Below the pieces are notes generated by a model. It had not been told where the DNA came from. It saw only the letters and a program-made list of their open reading frames with translations, and did no database searches. Positions 45,576 through 58,575 of a stretch of DNA of 64,000 nt are shown here, piece after piece (within the stretch, counting starts at the first letter, position 1; every line of letters begins with the position of its first letter). A program made the translations under genes and the position numbers. The stretch is from Chelonoidis abingdonii (lineage: Eukaryota; Chordata; Testudines; Testudinidae), in contig NC_133776.1 in the NCBI RefSeq assembly GCF_003597395.2, positions 37,731,609-37,795,608 of the forward strand, read 5' to 3'.

Positions 45576-48500
45576 GCAATGAGATCTTTGAGATTCCTGG
45601 TTAAGCAATACAATGAGATATCTAAACTTAAGCGAGTGCTGTCACCCTGCCTTCAATAGGAAACCAGGTAGATGCAAGGATCCATTTTTGTTCAGCTAAG
45701 CACTATAAAAACTGTATATTTTCAGAGTTCATATCAGTTACAAAGCTCTCTGTTGGTCACTGATTTATTAATTTGCCATATATTGTGATTATATAGGGTA
45801 TTGTTGGCCAAATATAGTCCAGTTGGTTCTATTTACTCAAATTCTTTTTTTTAATCAATAATTTGCTCAACTTAAAAATATAAATTAGCAAGAGATTAAT
45901 TTTATATCAGTGCAAGCAGGCACTTTACAATACAGCTAATTTTGTAGTGTAGAAAGTGGTAGCATGCCAACTCACCTTTCCCTCCCAAAAGGTACTCAGT
46001 ACCTGCATACAACCTATGTTTTCAGAAGTGACTAGTAATATTGTATCTCTGTTATTGAGGGTTCAACTTCTGAGATACTTGAAAGGGGCCTGCATTTCAG
46101 AAAGTACTCATCATCCTTTATATATATCAAGCTGGGTCCCCCAAATCACTAGTGACTTTTGACTAGGAGATTCAAATATCTCCCCTTTGGTCTCTTCTTT
46201 CCCCTCCTCCTCCCTTACAAACACATCTGTAGACTATGAAGCCCAATTTCCCAAAGGAAGGAGGTGGCCTATTTAGCCATGAGGTAGATTTGGTTGACCA
46301 GCTTCAGCCAGTCTTAAAATTCCATCGCACAGCATTTTAAATGAGGAAATTGAAGGACTTGGGTGAGGTCAAAAAGCAAGTGGGTGTTTGGGTGGTCCAA
46401 ACCCAGATCTCCCATTCCTGATCCTGTGGCCTAACTAGTGGACTGTGCTGCTTCCTCTGAATTTCTATAGAATATACTTTACCTAGTCTTCCAACAGACC
46501 GCTCCAGTAGATGAAATTCTTCCCTTAATTCTTGCTTGCATTGCCCGCAATGCCATCCTGATTTTTAATTCTCACAAGGGTTTGACAGCCTTCCATCTTC
46601 TCTGGAGCACTTGCATTAACATTCCAGTTCAGAATTCCAGCTCTATTGCTAGTTATGGTACAGGTCTCATTTCTACGAGCTTCTTGTGTTAATGTTCTTT
46701 AAAAGTCCCAAAGACTTTCTTTTTCCTCATCGCCCTAGTTCAGGAGCTGGCAGGCTGGTTATGCTGAGAGATAATTAGGTATGTAAATTTACTCTAGCAG
46801 ACATGGTAGCAGTGGCTTCCTCATCTCAAATGAGTAACTAAAATTGTGGCAGCCTAAGTTTTTAATCGCATCCTAACATCAGTAAATGCCTTGCAGAGAG
46901 TAAGTTTGACAGGAAGGAAGAGGGCTTTTCTAGCTATAAGCATTTATGAAGAATCTATCGCTCTGGCATCTGATCACTGTGCAAGGTTTTAAAATATCCT
47001 GACAGCTGCAGGGCAGAAGGAAAATACATCTGGTCTAATACTAACCCCATTCTGTTCAAATCTGTGATTCAGCATATTGAAAAGGAGGGGGGAAATGTTC
47101 CCTGCTGCCCACCCACTCTCCACCCCTGTTTTGTCTTTCATGTTCTCTCCTAGCCCAGTTTGGATTCTTTGTTGCTTAGTCTGGCATGCAGGTAGTCTTC
47201 ATCTGACCAGCAGAGGGAGCCTATGGTCTTATGTTCCAGCTCTAAAATGACAAGGGAGTCACCTTCCCCATCAGATTTATGAGTCACACACAGCCCTTGT
47301 CATTACATGGGAGCACACTGCCCATGTGAGCAATGTTTCGCTACCTCACACTTGGCTGCTGGAGTCCTTTCCAGACAATCAAATTACTTCTTTCTACACC
47401 ATCCTTGTCACAATAAATCTCTTCAGCCACATTAGCATGACATCACTTTAATGAACAATGGTGAATTATGTGTGGTGACCATTGAGGTGTAAAAGGAATG
47501 AGAAATTAGGTCTCCAGGCTGCTACTGAGCACTCTGTTCCGGGGGTAGGGAGCATCTTGTGCCTCTTCTCCTTTCTGCATTCTGATCTGGCCAAACCACA
47601 CACTAGTATTCAGAGGAGGCTGCATCCAACTATCATTCCACCAAAGGAATGTATTGAGAATGTGAGTGAGTGTAGAGGTGGGAGTTAGCATCTGAGGATG
47701 GGGAAGTCTAAGGAATTTCACACATCCTTCCGACAGATCTGGCATAAAGTAGCTGTAAACAGCCAGGATCCATCGTCTGTGTGATGGAATATCCCTGGCA
47801 GATGCAGAACTGACATAACCAACACTATATCCTGCCCCTCCGCACTAACACTTAGGGCTGCTCTAATATGCGTCAGAGGCCTAAGTGGTCCTAGCAGCCC
47901 AGGCTTGGAGAGGCACAAGTTGCCCTGGCTTGGACCTTGTACTGGGACCAAACTCAGAACCCCTGCAGGGCTGAATTCCCTTCTCTGTCTCCAGTTGGTG
48001 CCTCTGTCTCAGGCTGGCTGCACTCTTGTTTTTTCCTAGTGCTTACACTGCACTGAGAGCCTAATCTGGATTGAAGAGGCCAAAGTTCTCTGGCTGAGGC
48101 TCCACGCAGCTCTGATTCAACCCATTCCATGATGTAATTGCACAACGTAAAATGGCATTTAGTCCTCTTGCCAGAGCTATGGACCAATCCTATGCAATAG
48201 ACTAGCACTTCACTGAACAACACCAAGAGTGGCCTGTTGTTAGTAAGAGCACGGGGGCTTAACATAAGATGATGTCATCTTTACAGCGCACAAAACAAAG
48301 TGAAGACAAATATTATCAGGTTATCTTACTTGTATCTGAACTTCTTGTTCCAACATCACCATTCCCCTATTCTATGCCTTGCTCTCTGCCCCATTGGTCC
48401 TTGCGTAATAATAGTTATTGCACTTTTTAACATAGTAACCATATAAAAGCAGGCCTATCTTGACAAATAGTAAATGTTAGTGTACAGACAGAGAGGTGTG

Positions 48501-51500
48501 TGTGCATGTGTATGTACAATGAAGCCTTTTAATAGCCACCAAAGGGATCTTTTCTGCCCAATGTACTACAATTAGCATTGAAGAATGTCCACAGCAACTG
48601 AGATTTGACTGACTGCTAGCAAAGGTAACAATCTGTGTTGGTGGCATACCCATGAAAAAGAAAGACTTACTCTATGCCCATATTTCTAATATCCACAATT
48701 CTGCTGGTTGTTAATGGAGCAACTGACTTGGGCTCCAAACCTGTACATGATGGCATGCAGGCTGATCATTGCACCCACAATGAAGCTGCTTTAACTCTGT
48801 GCTGCTGCAGCAATCCACCTGCATGCTACATATTTAAGGCCCTTCATTTTTCTATTTTATTCTATTTAAAATTTCCTGGGAATTTTTAATGCCAGCAGCA
48901 CTCAGAGCCAGAAAGCAAAGCAGCTACTGTTTATTATTTCTTTGTGTTTAGGAAGTGCCCAAAGGCCCACATCGGGATCGGGATCAGGATCCTCTATGAT
49001 AGCTCGTATACAAACACATAGGTGTACATGGTCTGGCCCAAAGGGCTTAAAATCTAATTTAAAGCAAGATCCATGAAAGTCAAAAGATGCACTGCAGACT
49101 GGATGAAATCAATAGATCCCTTCATGGGATCTAGCGCTCATACTTCATTCTTGGCATCAACATCTATAATTCAGCCTTATCGTTTATACTTTTGCAGTTC
49201 CATTCTTGCCGCACACAACTTCATTCCCTGTTTCTGGCAGCACACAGCGATTCTTTGGCTAACACACTGAAACTTATAATTAAGCATTTGTCTAGTCTTG
49301 TGGGTTGATCTATCATGTAGATGTGAACAAATAGGTTTATTCATCTTGCTTACTGCAGTTGAAAACTCAAATTCAGAAAAAAGTACCATGATTAAAAATG
49401 GTATGAAAGTAACACAAGGTATCTCCTGTCTTGTTTTTGGCCATCATGTCAGATTGGGATTGGCATGAGTGGTACAGTACTAGACACCCTTCTTCATCTG
49501 AAAAAAGTGTAGCCTTACTTAGCAAAAGTTTCTAGGCTCTCTAGACACTGATGTTTCTCAGCCTGACATACTCTTCACTGATACACAAAGGCTAGGATTG
49601 TCAAAGGATCCGACAGGAGGCAGGCACCCAAAACCCAGTGAAGCTGGACATCTAACTCAGTCAGACTGCTTTGAAAATTCCAGTTAAGTCTGTTTGGGTT
49701 TCTTTGTTAAAGGAAGTGAAATTGCAACGTTTGTTTATTTTCTGGCTACTTTAAAGTGACCTTAGCTTTAGAACTGCCACATTTTGACCTAAAAGCTAAT
49801 CTGCATATTTATTGCTGTTCAAGGATTGGTTTAAATCACCCCCAATGCTGAGTCAAACTGGTGGTATTTGTTCAAAAGCAAACAAAAGGGATTATATTCA
49901 GGAAAACTTCTAAGATATTCTTTCCTGGCCACTACTTATAATGTAATGCTTGTTTTAACAATTCTGTCCAAATGAAATAAACTAATCTTCTTGGCCACTC
50001 CTCAAATTGCGAGTTCTGTTTTACAGCCTGGTACTGAATATAAAAGCTAGAGGTAGTTTTGTTGTATTCCTTTTTCCATCCCATGTGGTGCATTGCCATA
50101 TTAGATTGGAAATGCTTGAAGACGGGGACCATGTGTTTGAATTGCACCTAACACAACAGGAACCCTGTTCTGAAACCAAGGGATTTGGCCATTACTGCAA
50201 TAGAAATCAATCACAATAATTGGACGAACCCTTGGGAGAGAAGACATGAACTCCAGAGCATCCAGTGAGCATCACAAAATGTACCATAACTCAAGGTCTG
50301 TTTTAGTGACCAGTAAAGGCAGCAGAAGTCTTTTCATTTACTTTAATAGGAGTCGAATCAAGACCCGCATAGATAATGTATGTACATTCTGTCATCAAAC
50401 TAGTTCTTAAGGATGTAAAGTAATTTTTTCAAATGTGCCCAAGTGACTTAGGAGCTTAGGAGTTCAGTGAGAGTTAGGCACCTAATCTGCTTAGATGCTC
50501 TTAAGAATCCTACTATCTGCATCTTTAGATACCTAAATATTTTTTAAAATCTCGCCTAAGGTCACTTTGAAAATTGGTCTTTGGTTCCAAAGTCACTTAG
50601 GTGCTTTTGAAAATGATAGCCATGAGCTCCTTGGGGTAGGGACTCTTTCTTCAGTTGTTTTGTACAGTGCCAAGCACACCGTCAGGGTGCACTAATGATC
50701 ATAATGGACTACGAGGATGGAGATTTTCCAGAATGCTTAGCATTAGCCCAAATCTGCTCCCAGTCAAGCCAATAGGGTTTTTACTATTGACTTTAATAGG
50801 TCTAGTGCAGTGCTGAATGCCTGTGAAAATTTCATGTTTAGTCTTCTTCCTGTGCCCTATTTCTCTTCTTTCCCCAGCTGTCCTCACTGATTTATTTTAC
50901 ATCCCTTTATTTTAACTCCTGCTTTTTCTGGTGTAGCTTTTGGAAAGTCCGCTCTAAATTAATAGTTTATAACTATTCATAATCATTGAGTACCTAGCTG
51001 CCAAAGCTGAATCAACCAGTCTTGCTGGTATGTGGTAAAAGCCTAATGGTCTAAAAACTATCTTACTACATGCCTTGTTATGGGAGCCCTAGTGTTTATA
51101 CAGAAACTTTGCCCTACGGAGTTTTCCTGACTTTCCAAAATACTTTGTTAGAGGAGGCCATATTTTTTGTCTGAATCTGATAATAAACAGTGTTCCATGA
51201 GAGCACGTCATTGTTTTGAACACATAAATAAATCCCTAATGTTCTATTTCCTTCTGTTTTATTATGCTGCAATTGCTTCTACATTACTCAGCACTTAGGG
51301 TTTTTTCTGTCATGCCCTGTTTGATATGGTGGGTTGGCACTGTCTTGCGCTGTCCTTGCATGTGATCTATGATGTGTGCATTTTATTAAACAGGAAATAT
51401 CTTTCGATGACTCTATTTCAAAGAGATTAAATTGGTCGTGCAATGTGTCAGAATCATTAGTACAGTCACATCTGTACCAGATGCTGTTCTCTTTATTGGA

Positions 51501-54500
51501 TCTTTTGTATTTGGTACCAAGTTTTGTGGGAGGAGAGACTGCTTGTGCTCAGCACTGTTGATAAACAGCCTCTTTATTTATCTGTCTAACTGTGGACTTA
51601 AGGAACGGATCTTTAGGCACACACACACACCCCTTTTTTGGGGGCAGGGTAATCTTGGCCTTAACACCCAGCTTCATGGTTTCAACTTTCCTCATGTCAA
51701 TTTACAGCACTTTAAGAAATACTGCAAGATTATTGTGAGCTGGAAGCCCATCTGAACCTAAAACAAGGCAGAATTGCTAGAGATGTTATGAGGTATTGTC
51801 TATCCTTTATTGTGAGAGATGGACTGTTAGAATCAGAGTTTCCAGGAGGACTGGGAAACACAGTGGTGTGAGAACCTAGCAGAAGTTGAGTCAGTATCGC
51901 CCAAATATGCTATGAACTATTTACTGTGGTTGTGCCAGTAAAGACTCTCCCTTTCTGTCTGTGGATGATCCTAACAAAGCCTGTCTCTGTAGAATCCGGC
52001 TGGGGGAGTACAACATAAACAAAGTGAAGCAAGAGTGAACTATAACCAACAGGCAGCATATGGTAGCTGTGAACAATTAGCAGGTCCTTGGAATCCTCTT
52101 TAGGGGTGGGAGCTCCTTAGTCACTGTAATGACATCAGCTCATTCTGATAAGTGTTGAAAATTTCCAGACAGCGAGTGTCACTGGAAGGCCTTGTAATTC
52201 TGAATGTTTTTTTAAAGGGCAGTCTCTATAAGCATAACTTCCGTGGTCTGTGAATTACACAGAAAGCAATGTTGCAATGAAAGTCCCACATGTTTACAAA
52301 AAGTCTGACTGATTTTTTTTAACATATTGCAGTTGTAAAGTATTGTACCAGCTGACTGACCGTTAGAAGTTTTTTCTTTCAATTATATGATTTATGATAA
52401 CTTGTCTAAAACCCACTTTAAATTGCAAGAATTTACATTCCACCCAACTGAGTCATGTACTTACTATTTTGTGGTTAACGACGTAACATTTAAGAGTCTA
52501 ACTGAAACCATAAAAGCAAGGAATTTCTTTGAGTTAAGCCTGAAACTCTATCCCTGACCCACCCAGTCACATCTTGGTATGGAAGCTTGCCTGCTAGAAC
52601 TCTGCAGTACCTGGATATTGTAGGGATCCAACTCTAAGCCTTAACATGATTGTATTTGCTGGTTTACTTCAGTCCCTTATTGCTATTTGACTAATCGTTC
52701 TGGTTTTTGTGGTGGGCCAAATTCTGCTGTGTTAGTCTGGCATAAATCTGGAAATGTTCCAGCAAATCAATGAAATTTGTGCTTATCAGATTGAGAGGAG
52801 AAAGTGTTCCTAAGCTGTTGATATAGGAAAGTGGACGGAAGATGAAAATGCTTATTTAACATGATGTGAAAACCATAGTTACATCACTGGGGGAGATAGA
52901 ATCTTATAACTTCAGCACTGGAAACACAGACCTCTGTCACCTAAGCTACGGGAGAATGTCCTTTTAATGAGTAGCAGGCTATGATGCGGACAGCCAATGG
53001 AAGGTGATACTGACACACTTGCTGAGCCACTGTATTATAACAACATGGGATTTGACTTGCCCTCTGGATGCTTTGTTTGAGTCTTTGCTTTGGTTCTAAT
53101 TGAGGGCTGATGAGCTATGTGCACAATTACAAAAGCTGTTACGGTTTAGATTTAATTTGTAATGTGCAATTACTGCAGATAATGTGGCTATTTTAGAGCT
53201 GCTGTAGTGTATATTTAATATTTATCTGTTTAATTTGCTTCACATACAAACAACTGTAGTTTCATATCCATAATACATTCTTATTAGTGCACTGTGTATT
53301 TTTATTATTGTGTATTCGTAGTACAGTGTGTACTACTGAATGAACAGCGACAACATGAAAGTAGATACATATGTGCAACATCTACCTTTACATTCTTAAA
53401 TGGCTAGTTTTTAAAGTTAAAGCAAGTACTCCCCTTTGCAGACTAACTGCTTACAAAAGATAATCTTGAGATAACTGCTAGCACAGTGTAGCTTTAGGAG
53501 GAGTGGTCTCTCATTAAATGTTGCTTTGAGACTTAGAATGCAGCACTTGGAGTGAATTTCCCACTTCCCACAGTGTTGGTAAGAGGCACAGCTGTAGCTT
53601 GTGTCAGAGCCAAACACAGTGCCATGCCTGGGCTCCAAGGTGGCTGTATCATATTTCCCATTGGAAAGCGTGCAGGAGGACTCCAGTAAACAGAGCTGGT
53701 ATAACCCACACCCACTCCAGGTGACACTCTATCTATCTCTCCACTAGTGGTGGCTAGGCTGAGTAAAAAGGTTGATGAACCTGCTACAGCCTTGAGGACC
53801 AGTGTCTTTTAGCACAGGCAGTAGATGTTCATGGTTTCAGATCCAGAAGTTTTGGGTTCAGTGACCCAGGTGTAGAAGTCCCAGGTGTGTTGTACTACAA
53901 GTGGTGGCCTGTCTTTATGTGGCTCAACCACCACTAGAGGAGTACAGAGCCCTGTGCTGAGTTGGTCTGAGTTACGTAGACTACCAGATTTGATTTGCAG
54001 GTTTGAGTTGTGATTAAGCAGTCTTTTCTAAAACTAAAAAAGTCTGTTAATTATAATGCAGTTCAACTGGAATCTCTTATTGAGAGCACATGTACTAAAA
54101 CAATGCAGTGAAATGCAAGGTACCCCTCCTGCATTTATGTTAAAGGGAGGCAAATGGGTTTCTGGAAACTATAGGGTGGATGACAATCTTTAACTCTTCC
54201 CCTTACATGTCGCTTCCAGAATTGTACACTGTAGGAGCATATCTTATTTAATATGAAGAAGATATCAGATCCCTCTGTGCATAATGTGGAGACAGTTTTT
54301 TATCTGCAGTGGTTGTTCTCCTCCTATAAATGAACACACGTAAATTGTCTGTTAATTTTTGACCGGTATCAGCAATATTATTAATGAGGGTTTGGTGACT
54401 CCTACATTGAGACTTGCAGTAGGGAATGGTCCTTCAGGGGTTCATTGCTTTTTCTCAGAGAGAAAATGTTAATGGGAACAATTCTTCACATAGCACACTC

Positions 54501-54894
54501 TCGAGGGTCCTTCTGGTCATTGCAACTGTGTGTCATTTTTTGTGAGACATTTTTATTTGCTGGGTCCCCAAAGTGTGTGCCACATTTATGTACTGTGTCA
54601 CCAAAATGCATTTTCGATCTACACTTCATTTTTATCAGCCCCAGATGCTGATGGAGGGGATAAGGACAAGAGCCAGGGAAGAGGATTTGAAAAGGTAATC
54701 TGGCTGAAACACAATTCAGCTAAGATAGAAAAGATGCTAACAGGCCTGGTACTGGACTGTGTTTAGGTGAATAAGTTGTGGGGGAGAGGTCATGATGGCT
54801 TCTTCTGTTGAGCAATATAATTTACAGTATTGGAGTTTTATCGACTCAGTCACTGCATCTGGATTCTCAGATAGCAACTATGGCATATTGTGGG
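45576..54894. other. 9.3-kb intergenic stretch, little recognisable
   Basis: No coding gene supported. Debris includes a MIR-like antisense scrap near 46330-46455, LINE/SINE-tail fragments near 48940-49060, 50110-50200 and 50620-50700, and a short CA run at 51620-51630. Long low-repeat stretches, notably 49690-49860 and 52990-53260, could hold regulatory elements. Confidence 0.5.
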
Positions 54895-55290
54895 GTTGTT
54901 TTGCTCATTTAATAGGAGATTATGATGCTGTGACTGCTCCACTAATGACTGCAACCCCACCACATTGACCCATATCTTCATAATTGCAACACTGGATTAC
55001 ACCAATAAGGTCTACTAAATGGCTCCCCAGGGAAGGACTCTGCAGCTTCAGCTAGTCCAGAATGGAGCAGCAAAATTCTTGGGATGAGAGAAGCTTTTAC
55101 AAGCATATAACTCATGTTCTGCACAGGCTGCCTGTTTATTTCTGGGTTGAGGTGTTGATTAAGCTCTATAAAGCCCTAGTTGCTCTGGAATCTTGTTATC
55201 TAAGATCTCCCTGTATCTCTCAAATAGGATCCACTGGGTCATTTTCAGTGCCAGTTAATCTCTTCACAGCAGGGTATTCTCAGTGAATGG
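54895..55290 (+). mobile_element. old LINE relic with L2-like C-terminal RT segment
   Basis: Shifted frames read LQLVQN-AAKFL, then HVLHRLPVYFWVEVLIKLYKAL, resembling the 'LQLVQNAAAR...LHWLPV...FKVLLLTYKAL' region of L2/CR1-group LINEs. An earlier DYDAV/CN-like scrap lies to its left. Heavily decayed. Confidence 0.6.
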
Positions 55291-55396
55291 CCCATGTATC
55301 TGATAACTGTTCCTGCCAGTCGTCCATCAGATCCAGAGCTGTTGTTTCTTGGTTGTTTTCTGGGTTGCACCATTTTCCCTTCCCACTTTATGCCAG

Positions 55397-55580
55397 TTCA
55401 TAAGAATGTCCCTACTGGATCAGACCAATGGTCCATCTAGCCCAGTATTCTGTCTTCCAACAGTGGCCAGTGCCAGGTGCCCCAGAGGGAATGAACAGAA
55501 CAGGTAATCATCAAGTAATCCATCCCTGGTTGCCCATTCCCAGCTTCTGGCAAACAGGTGCTAGGGACACTTCAAAGTTC
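55397..55580 (-). mobile_element. antisense CR1 3' end
   Basis: TTCATAAGAATGTCCCTACTGG, then ATCAGACCAATGGTCCATC, CAGTATTCTGTCTTCCAACAG and GTGCCCCAGAGGGAATGAAC: the same CR1 terminus as at 9851 and 29216, here only about 180 bp. Confidence 0.85.
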
Positions 55581-55819
55581 AGAACTTTTATTTAAAGATC
55601 GGGATTGATTACCCTCCAGCTTTTAGATTTATTGCACAGTGAAGGAATGCTTTAAAATTATTATATTCTGTTTCCTTATTAGCGTGCATATATATGTGTA
55701 ATGCATATGTAATAAGGCATGTGGTATTCTATATATATGCCAGTATACATATTCGTGATGGGGGCAGTGCGCAAATTGGCTACAGTAAAAGTACTGAGAA
55801 CAGGTATGTTTAGCCCCAT

Positions 55820-55833
55820 CCCCCCCCCCCCCG
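55820..55833 (+). repeat. poly-C run
   Basis: About 13-14 uninterrupted C residues within the LTR-like element. Length may be unreliable in the assembly. Confidence 0.85.
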
Positions 55834-55994
55834 GCTAAACAATCTAGTAACCCCTGGTAACCAAATGCAGTTGCTCCAGTTGTAATCAAGGACACCTGAG
55901 ATCGCATAGATCTTTCGTAGAAGGCAGTAGAGATAGCTACTTGGTAATTAGAAACAACTGCCAGCCAATCAAGGCAGGCGAATTGGGCACCTGG

Positions 55995-56002
55995 ATTATA
56001 AA
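55995..56002 (+). promoter_or_regulatory. TATA box of the LTR-like element
   Basis: TATAAAAG lies in GGATTATAAAAGGACTCACTC, upstream of a GAGGAG-rich leader. It is a retroelement promoter remnant rather than a host gene promoter. Confidence 0.5.
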
Positions 56003-56448
56003 AGGACTCACTCAGTCAGCAGAGAGGAGCCAGAGGAGAAGGAGTGTTTGTGGGAGCTGGGAGCAAGAAGGCAAGGAGCTGAGAGTGAGAGTGTGTGTAT
56101 TGCTGAGGATTGAGGAGGACAAGCTTATCAGACACAGGAGGAAGGTCTGTGGTGAGGATGAAGAAGGTGTTTGGAGGAGGCCATGGGGAAGTAGCCCAGG
56201 GAGTATTGTAGCTGTCATGCAGCTGTTACAGGAGGCACTATAGACAGCTGCGATCCACAGGGCCCTGGGCTGGAACCCGGAGTAGAGGGCGGGCCTGGGT
56301 TCCCCCCAAACCTCCCAACTCCTGATCAGACACAGGAGGAGCTGACCCAGACTGTGGGTTCCAAAAGAGGGGAAGATCACTGAGGTGAACAAATCCGCCA
56401 ATAAGCGCAGGACCCACCAAGGTAGAGGAGGAACTTTGTCACAATATA

Positions 56449-57884
56449 CACACAAGTCAATAGCATTACTTTAGATTCAGTCTTTCCTGAAAAACAGGCT
56501 AATTCATTCATTCTTCTAATGAGTTTGAAAGTTGTCTCATCTTGCTGTTAGGCAATTGGACACCCTGGCTTAGCCCAAAGGGACAATAGTTTTAACCTTT
56601 GTTACCTATGTTGGGGGAAAAAAAGTGTCAGTTGTGAAACAGTAATTTAATGCCTTAAAACCTAGTGTGTGTCTGGGTTTGTAGTTCAAAGAAGGATCAT
56701 CTGATCTTGCACTATTGCATAGCATATACCAGATCACTGCAGTTCTTGGGACACCATACAAACTATACAAACTTGCTTATAGTGTCACAATAGCAATTGT
56801 CTGGTTATGGCTGAGAAGGCACTTTCATTTCAAGCCCAAGTCTTCAGAGGCTTCCAACTTTTTGAGAAAATTACCCTGTGAGGTGAAATTTCTCATGCTT
56901 ATTCTTAGCTTAATGATGTGTGGTGGGTTTTGTTTTTGGAAGTTGGCTGAAAATCAATTCATTTGAATTAAGAAATTCAGTCAATCTGAAATGGTTTAGA
57001 TGTGTCCATTATAACCTCAGACTTTATACACATTTCAGTGGCACACAATAGCATCAGAGCAGACATTAATGAATAAAACCTGACAACACCCCAATGGAGT
57101 GGGAAAGTATTTATTAATCCCATTCTACAGAGAGGGAAACTAAGGTACAGAGAGATTATACAGTATGTCCCACATCTCACAGGGAATCTGTGGAAGACCT
57201 GTAATGAAAACCTGAACTTCTGTCTCTTAATCTTGTTCCTTACGTATAATACTATCTTTCTTCCAGATGATTACTAGCTTAGTTAGTAAAGATACCACAG
57301 AGGACAGACTTGATCAATGGATCTCTTCACAGGTCTAGTGAATATTGTCATAGAGCATATCACCTAATTCAACATTTCTTCCTGTGCTGACATAATTTGA
57401 TATCTGAATGGATTTCCAAAATTATATAGCACATATTTAATGTTTTTTAAAAAATCTCACATTGATTGAAATCTTCACTAGGCACATACTGAATACAGGT
57501 CATCATATATCTGCAGCATCTGCACTCAAGGCCCACTTCTCACTCCCTCCTATTTTAGTCTTCCCTTTGTAAGTCAACTCTACATTTTGGTTGTAAGCAT
57601 TGTGTGGCGATGGCACTGGCACTGTCTTTAATTTTGTAATGCAAAGTTCCTAGCACATTTGAGTTGCTGTAGAAATAAGAGATGATAATGAAGTAGGCCT
57701 GAACAGAAAGCAAGCTAGGATAGCATGTCAGAACAATGAGGGGAGAGGATGGGCCACAGATGTCATGTTAATACCTGTGGAAAGAAGAAGATGAGGGTTA
57801 ATAATGCCTTGCTGGGATAAGAATAAGGGTCAGTTTAATTCATCCTTCTTCCACACAAGTAGAAATGAAGGCATATGAAAATTC
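56449..57884. other. unassigned DNA with MIR-like scraps
   Basis: An antisense MIR-like fragment at about 57110-57240 (AATCCCATTCTACAGAGAGGG, AAACTAAGGTACAGAGAG) and a LINE/SINE-tail fragment at 57600-57700. No gene. Confidence 0.5.
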
Positions 57885-57892
57885 TTCTAAAG

Positions 57893-58180
57893 GAGTGGTC
57901 CCCAACGCAGTGCCCGTGGGTGCCCTGGCACCCATCGAGGCATCTACGTGCACCCGCATACTGGCCAGCAGACAAGCATCTGCCAAAATGCTGCCGAAAA
58001 GCAGCGTCGCCAAGAGCTGTCGCCACCGAAATGCCGCTGATTTTCGACAGCATTTCGGCAGCGACGCCTCTTGACATTGCCGCTTCTTGATGGCATTTCG
58101 GTGGATGCTTGTCTGCCGGCCGCAGTCCTCGGTGGGTCGTTGTCCAGTGCCTGTCACCTGGAAAAGGTTGGGGACCACTG
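57893..58180. mobile_element. hAT MITE (288 bp) with perfect 8-bp TSD
   Basis: Terminal repeats GAGTGGTCCCCAAC and (reverse complement) CAGTGGTCCCCAACC are hAT-Charlie-like. TTCTAAAG flanks both sides exactly (57885-57892 and 58181-58188). The interior is GC-rich and contains complementary blocks CCACCGAAATGCC and GGCATTTCGGTGG, so it can fold. Open frames on both strands are artefacts. Confidence 0.93.
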
Positions 58181-58350
58181 TTCTAAAGCATCCTTTGGAG
58201 AAATTGCAATGGACACAATCAATAGTGTACTTCAGAAGGATGGAAGTGGCATGGTTAAAAACAATCCATGAACAGCTCACATACTCATTCCTCATGTGTC
58301 TACAATAACTGGGGTAGATGTTCCCTACTGTTCTCCTGTCTTTGCAGGTG

Positions 58351-58575
58351 CTTGTTATCGGTGGGTAGTGATCGCTCTATTGGGGATTGATTTATCGCAT
58401 GTAGTCTAGACGTGATAAATCGATCCCTGATCGCTCTCCCATCGACTGTTGAATTCCAGCTCAGCGAGAGGTGGAAGCAAAGTCAATTGAGGAGCCGCGG
58501 CAATCGACCCCATACTATTCTCATAGCTGAAGTTGCATATCTTAGGTCGATCCTCCCCTCAGTGTAGACCAGGCC
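58351..58575. mobile_element. Harbinger-like MITE with TCGATTTATC hairpin
   Basis: The right end AGTGTAGACCAGGCC is the inverse of GGCCTGGTCTACACT, the terminus type of 32197. At 58383-58428, GGGATTGATTTATCGC pairs with GATAAATCGATCCC around TCTAGA. The left terminus is not clear. Confidence 0.65.

Larger units (their letters stand above)
55738..56443 (+). mobile_element. LTR-type element ending TTTGTCACA (about 0.7 kb)
   Basis: The right end GGAGGAACTTTGTCACA is sharp. A TATA box (ATTATAAAAGGAC near 55996) precedes a purine-rich stretch, typical of an LTR U3/R layout in + orientation. The left edge is uncertain: TGCCAGTAT at 55738 gives ATATA repeats on both sides (55733-55737 and 56444-56448), but this lies in AT-rich DNA. 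A poly-C run sits at 55820-55833. No viral coding region. Confidence 0.6.

Noticed and set aside
55733..56448. ATATA as a firm TSD for the LTR-like element
   Set aside because: The left flank is a long AT dinucleotide-like run, so a matching ATATA is easily fortuitous. The boundary is kept only as provisional.
56012..56455. A 147-codon minus-strand frame
   Set aside because: Lies antisense to the purine-rich part of an LTR-like element. Its Leu/Ser/Pro-rich sequence is a composition effect.
57835..58295. Overlapping frames of 151 codons (minus) and 69-73 codons (plus)
   Set aside because: They coincide with the hAT MITE at 57893-58180 and are palindromic images of each other.
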